A stretch of 5,953 nt of DNA from Ornithinimicrobium sp. (GTDB lineage Bacteria > Actinomycetota > Actinomycetes > Actinomycetales > Dermatophilaceae): contig JASKZT010000388.1 of NCBI GenBank assembly GCA_030145965.1, positions 1 through 5,953 on the forward strand, written 5' to 3'. The position numbers and the translations under genes are program-made. This document shows, one piece after another, positions 5,792 through 5,953 of the stretch. The notes under the pieces were generated by a model, which was given only the letters and a program-made list of their open reading frames with translations, was not told the DNA's origin and searched no databases. Each line of letters starts with the position of its first letter. Positions within the stretch are counted from its first letter, which is position 1.

Positions 5792-5818
5792 CCCCTCCCG
5801 TCCGGACCACGGGCGGGG
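5792..5818 (+). terminator. GC-rich hairpin after ffh, probable terminator
   Basis: Starting 2 nt after the ffh TAG, CCCCTCCCGT (5792-5801) can pair with ACGGGCGGGG (5809-5818) at 9 of 10 positions around a 7-nt loop; the single mismatch is T5796 against C5814. There is no T-tract after it (TCGCGCGCG follows). U-less hairpins are common in actinobacteria, and the position directly after the stop and before a separate promoter supports the call. Termination efficiency cannot be judged from sequence. Confidence 0.55.
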
Positions 5819-5841
5819 TCGCGCGCGCGGCGGGCTGGGCC

Positions 5842-5847
5842 TACCCT
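5842..5847 (+). promoter_or_regulatory. Putative -10 box of the LLM oxidoreductase gene
   Basis: TACCCT at 5842-5847 fits TAnnnT and would place the transcription start near 5853-5855. The resulting ~40-nt leader contains the inverted repeat and the ribosome binding site. The region 17-18 bp upstream (around 5818-5824) has no recognisable -35. TTGACA at 5855-5860 looks like a -35, but no -10 lies at the right distance downstream of it. Confidence 0.42.
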
Positions 5848-5848
5848 A

Positions 5849-5872
5849 AGGTGGTTGACACATCAACGACCT
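5849..5872. promoter_or_regulatory. Operator-like 24-bp inverted repeat
   Basis: AGGTGGTTGA (5849-5858) and TCAACGACCT (5863-5872) are reverse complements at 9 of 10 positions, separated by CACA. The core GTTGA-N4-TCAAC is exact. The spacing and the position over the predicted transcription start, just downstream of the TACCCT -10, are what is expected for a dimeric repressor that blocks transcription initiation, for example of the MarR or another winged-helix class. The regulator is not in the window, so the family is inference only. A small mRNA hairpin is possible but would have a 4-nt loop and only a modest stem. Confidence 0.5.
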
Positions 5873-5892
5873 ACTCCGGAAGAGGAACGACC

Positions 5893-5953
5893 GTGACCGT
5901 AGAGCTCGGCCTGGACACCTTCGGCGACATGACGCTCACCGACGAGGGGGCGC
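5893..5953 (+). CDS. LLM-class flavin-dependent oxidoreductase, N-terminus (partial)
   Basis: Only 20 codons are present before the right edge: MTVELGLDTFGDMTLTDEGA. The ELGLDTFGD opening is typical of one bacterial group of luciferase-like (LLM) flavin-dependent oxidoreductases, where it forms the first strand of the TIM barrel. These enzymes use FMN or F420 with a small organic substrate, which cannot be named here. GTG 5893 is supported by AGAGGA at 5881-5886 with 6-nt spacing, the clearest non-leaderless start in the window apart from the smc-linked genes. Its own -10 and operator-like repeat suggest transcription separate from ffh and regulation by a repressor. The call rests on a short segment, so it is moderate. 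Confidence 0.72.
   Translation, partial: MTVELGLDTFGDMTLTDEGA

Noticed and set aside
5855..5860. TTGACA as a -35 box for the LLM gene
   Set aside because: No -10 hexamer lies 16-18 bp downstream (the region is GGAAGA and the ribosome binding site), and the bases are better explained as part of the inverted repeat.
1..5953. SRP RNA, tRNA, CRISPR, insertion sequence or prophage signatures
   Set aside because: I looked for them on both strands, including a GGAA tetraloop-type SRP RNA in the gaps, and saw nothing supportable; all gaps except 1403-1517 are shorter than about 105 bp.

Overview
The window is very GC-rich (by eye well above 70%), most starts are GTG (six of the seven visible starts), and codons end almost always in G or C. 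Together with the smc / ftsY / ffh arrangement this points to a high-GC actinobacterium, most likely in the Micrococcales (Intrasporangiaceae/Ornithinimicrobiaceae-like). The genus is an inference and was not tested.

Layout. Positions 1-1402 hold a tight plus-strand cluster: the last 71 codons of smc (chromosome condensation ATPase), a 180-residue TPR-like helical repeat protein, and a 216-residue FMN-binding split-barrel protein of the pyridoxamine 5'-phosphate oxidase-like family. Each junction is a GTGA stop/start overlap, so translation is probably coupled. A 115-bp gap follows, containing a short 22-bp tandem repeat that spans the last stop codon. Next come a 114-residue single-membrane-segment protein (1518-1862) and ftsY, the SRP receptor GTPase (1920-3098). 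Facing ftsY, with only 12 bp between, is a minus-strand gene for an MpaB/DUF2236-type oxygenase (3111-4043). An 82-bp divergent promoter region separates it from ffh, the SRP54 GTPase (4126-5790). A GC-rich hairpin follows ffh. The window then ends in the first 20 codons of an LLM-class flavin-dependent oxidoreductase, preceded by a -10-like box, a near-perfect 24-bp inverted repeat (operator-like) and a good ribosome binding site.

How the genes work together. Ffh and FtsY are the two partner GTPases of the co-translational targeting pathway: Ffh with its RNA binds signal sequences on ribosomes and docks on membrane-bound FtsY at the Sec translocon. Smc is a usual chromosomal neighbour of ftsY in bacteria. 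The TPR protein, the FMN protein, the oxygenase and the LLM enzyme have no evident link to SRP function and look like lineage-specific insertions in a conserved locus.

No mobile element, CRISPR array, tRNA or rRNA was seen, and I found no convincing new system. The signals most worth checking are a recurring A-x-x-C-T / 6-7 nt / start-codon pattern suggesting four leaderless transcripts, a short insertion in the Ffh G domain, a long low-complexity Ffh tail, and the operator-like inverted repeat before the LLM gene.
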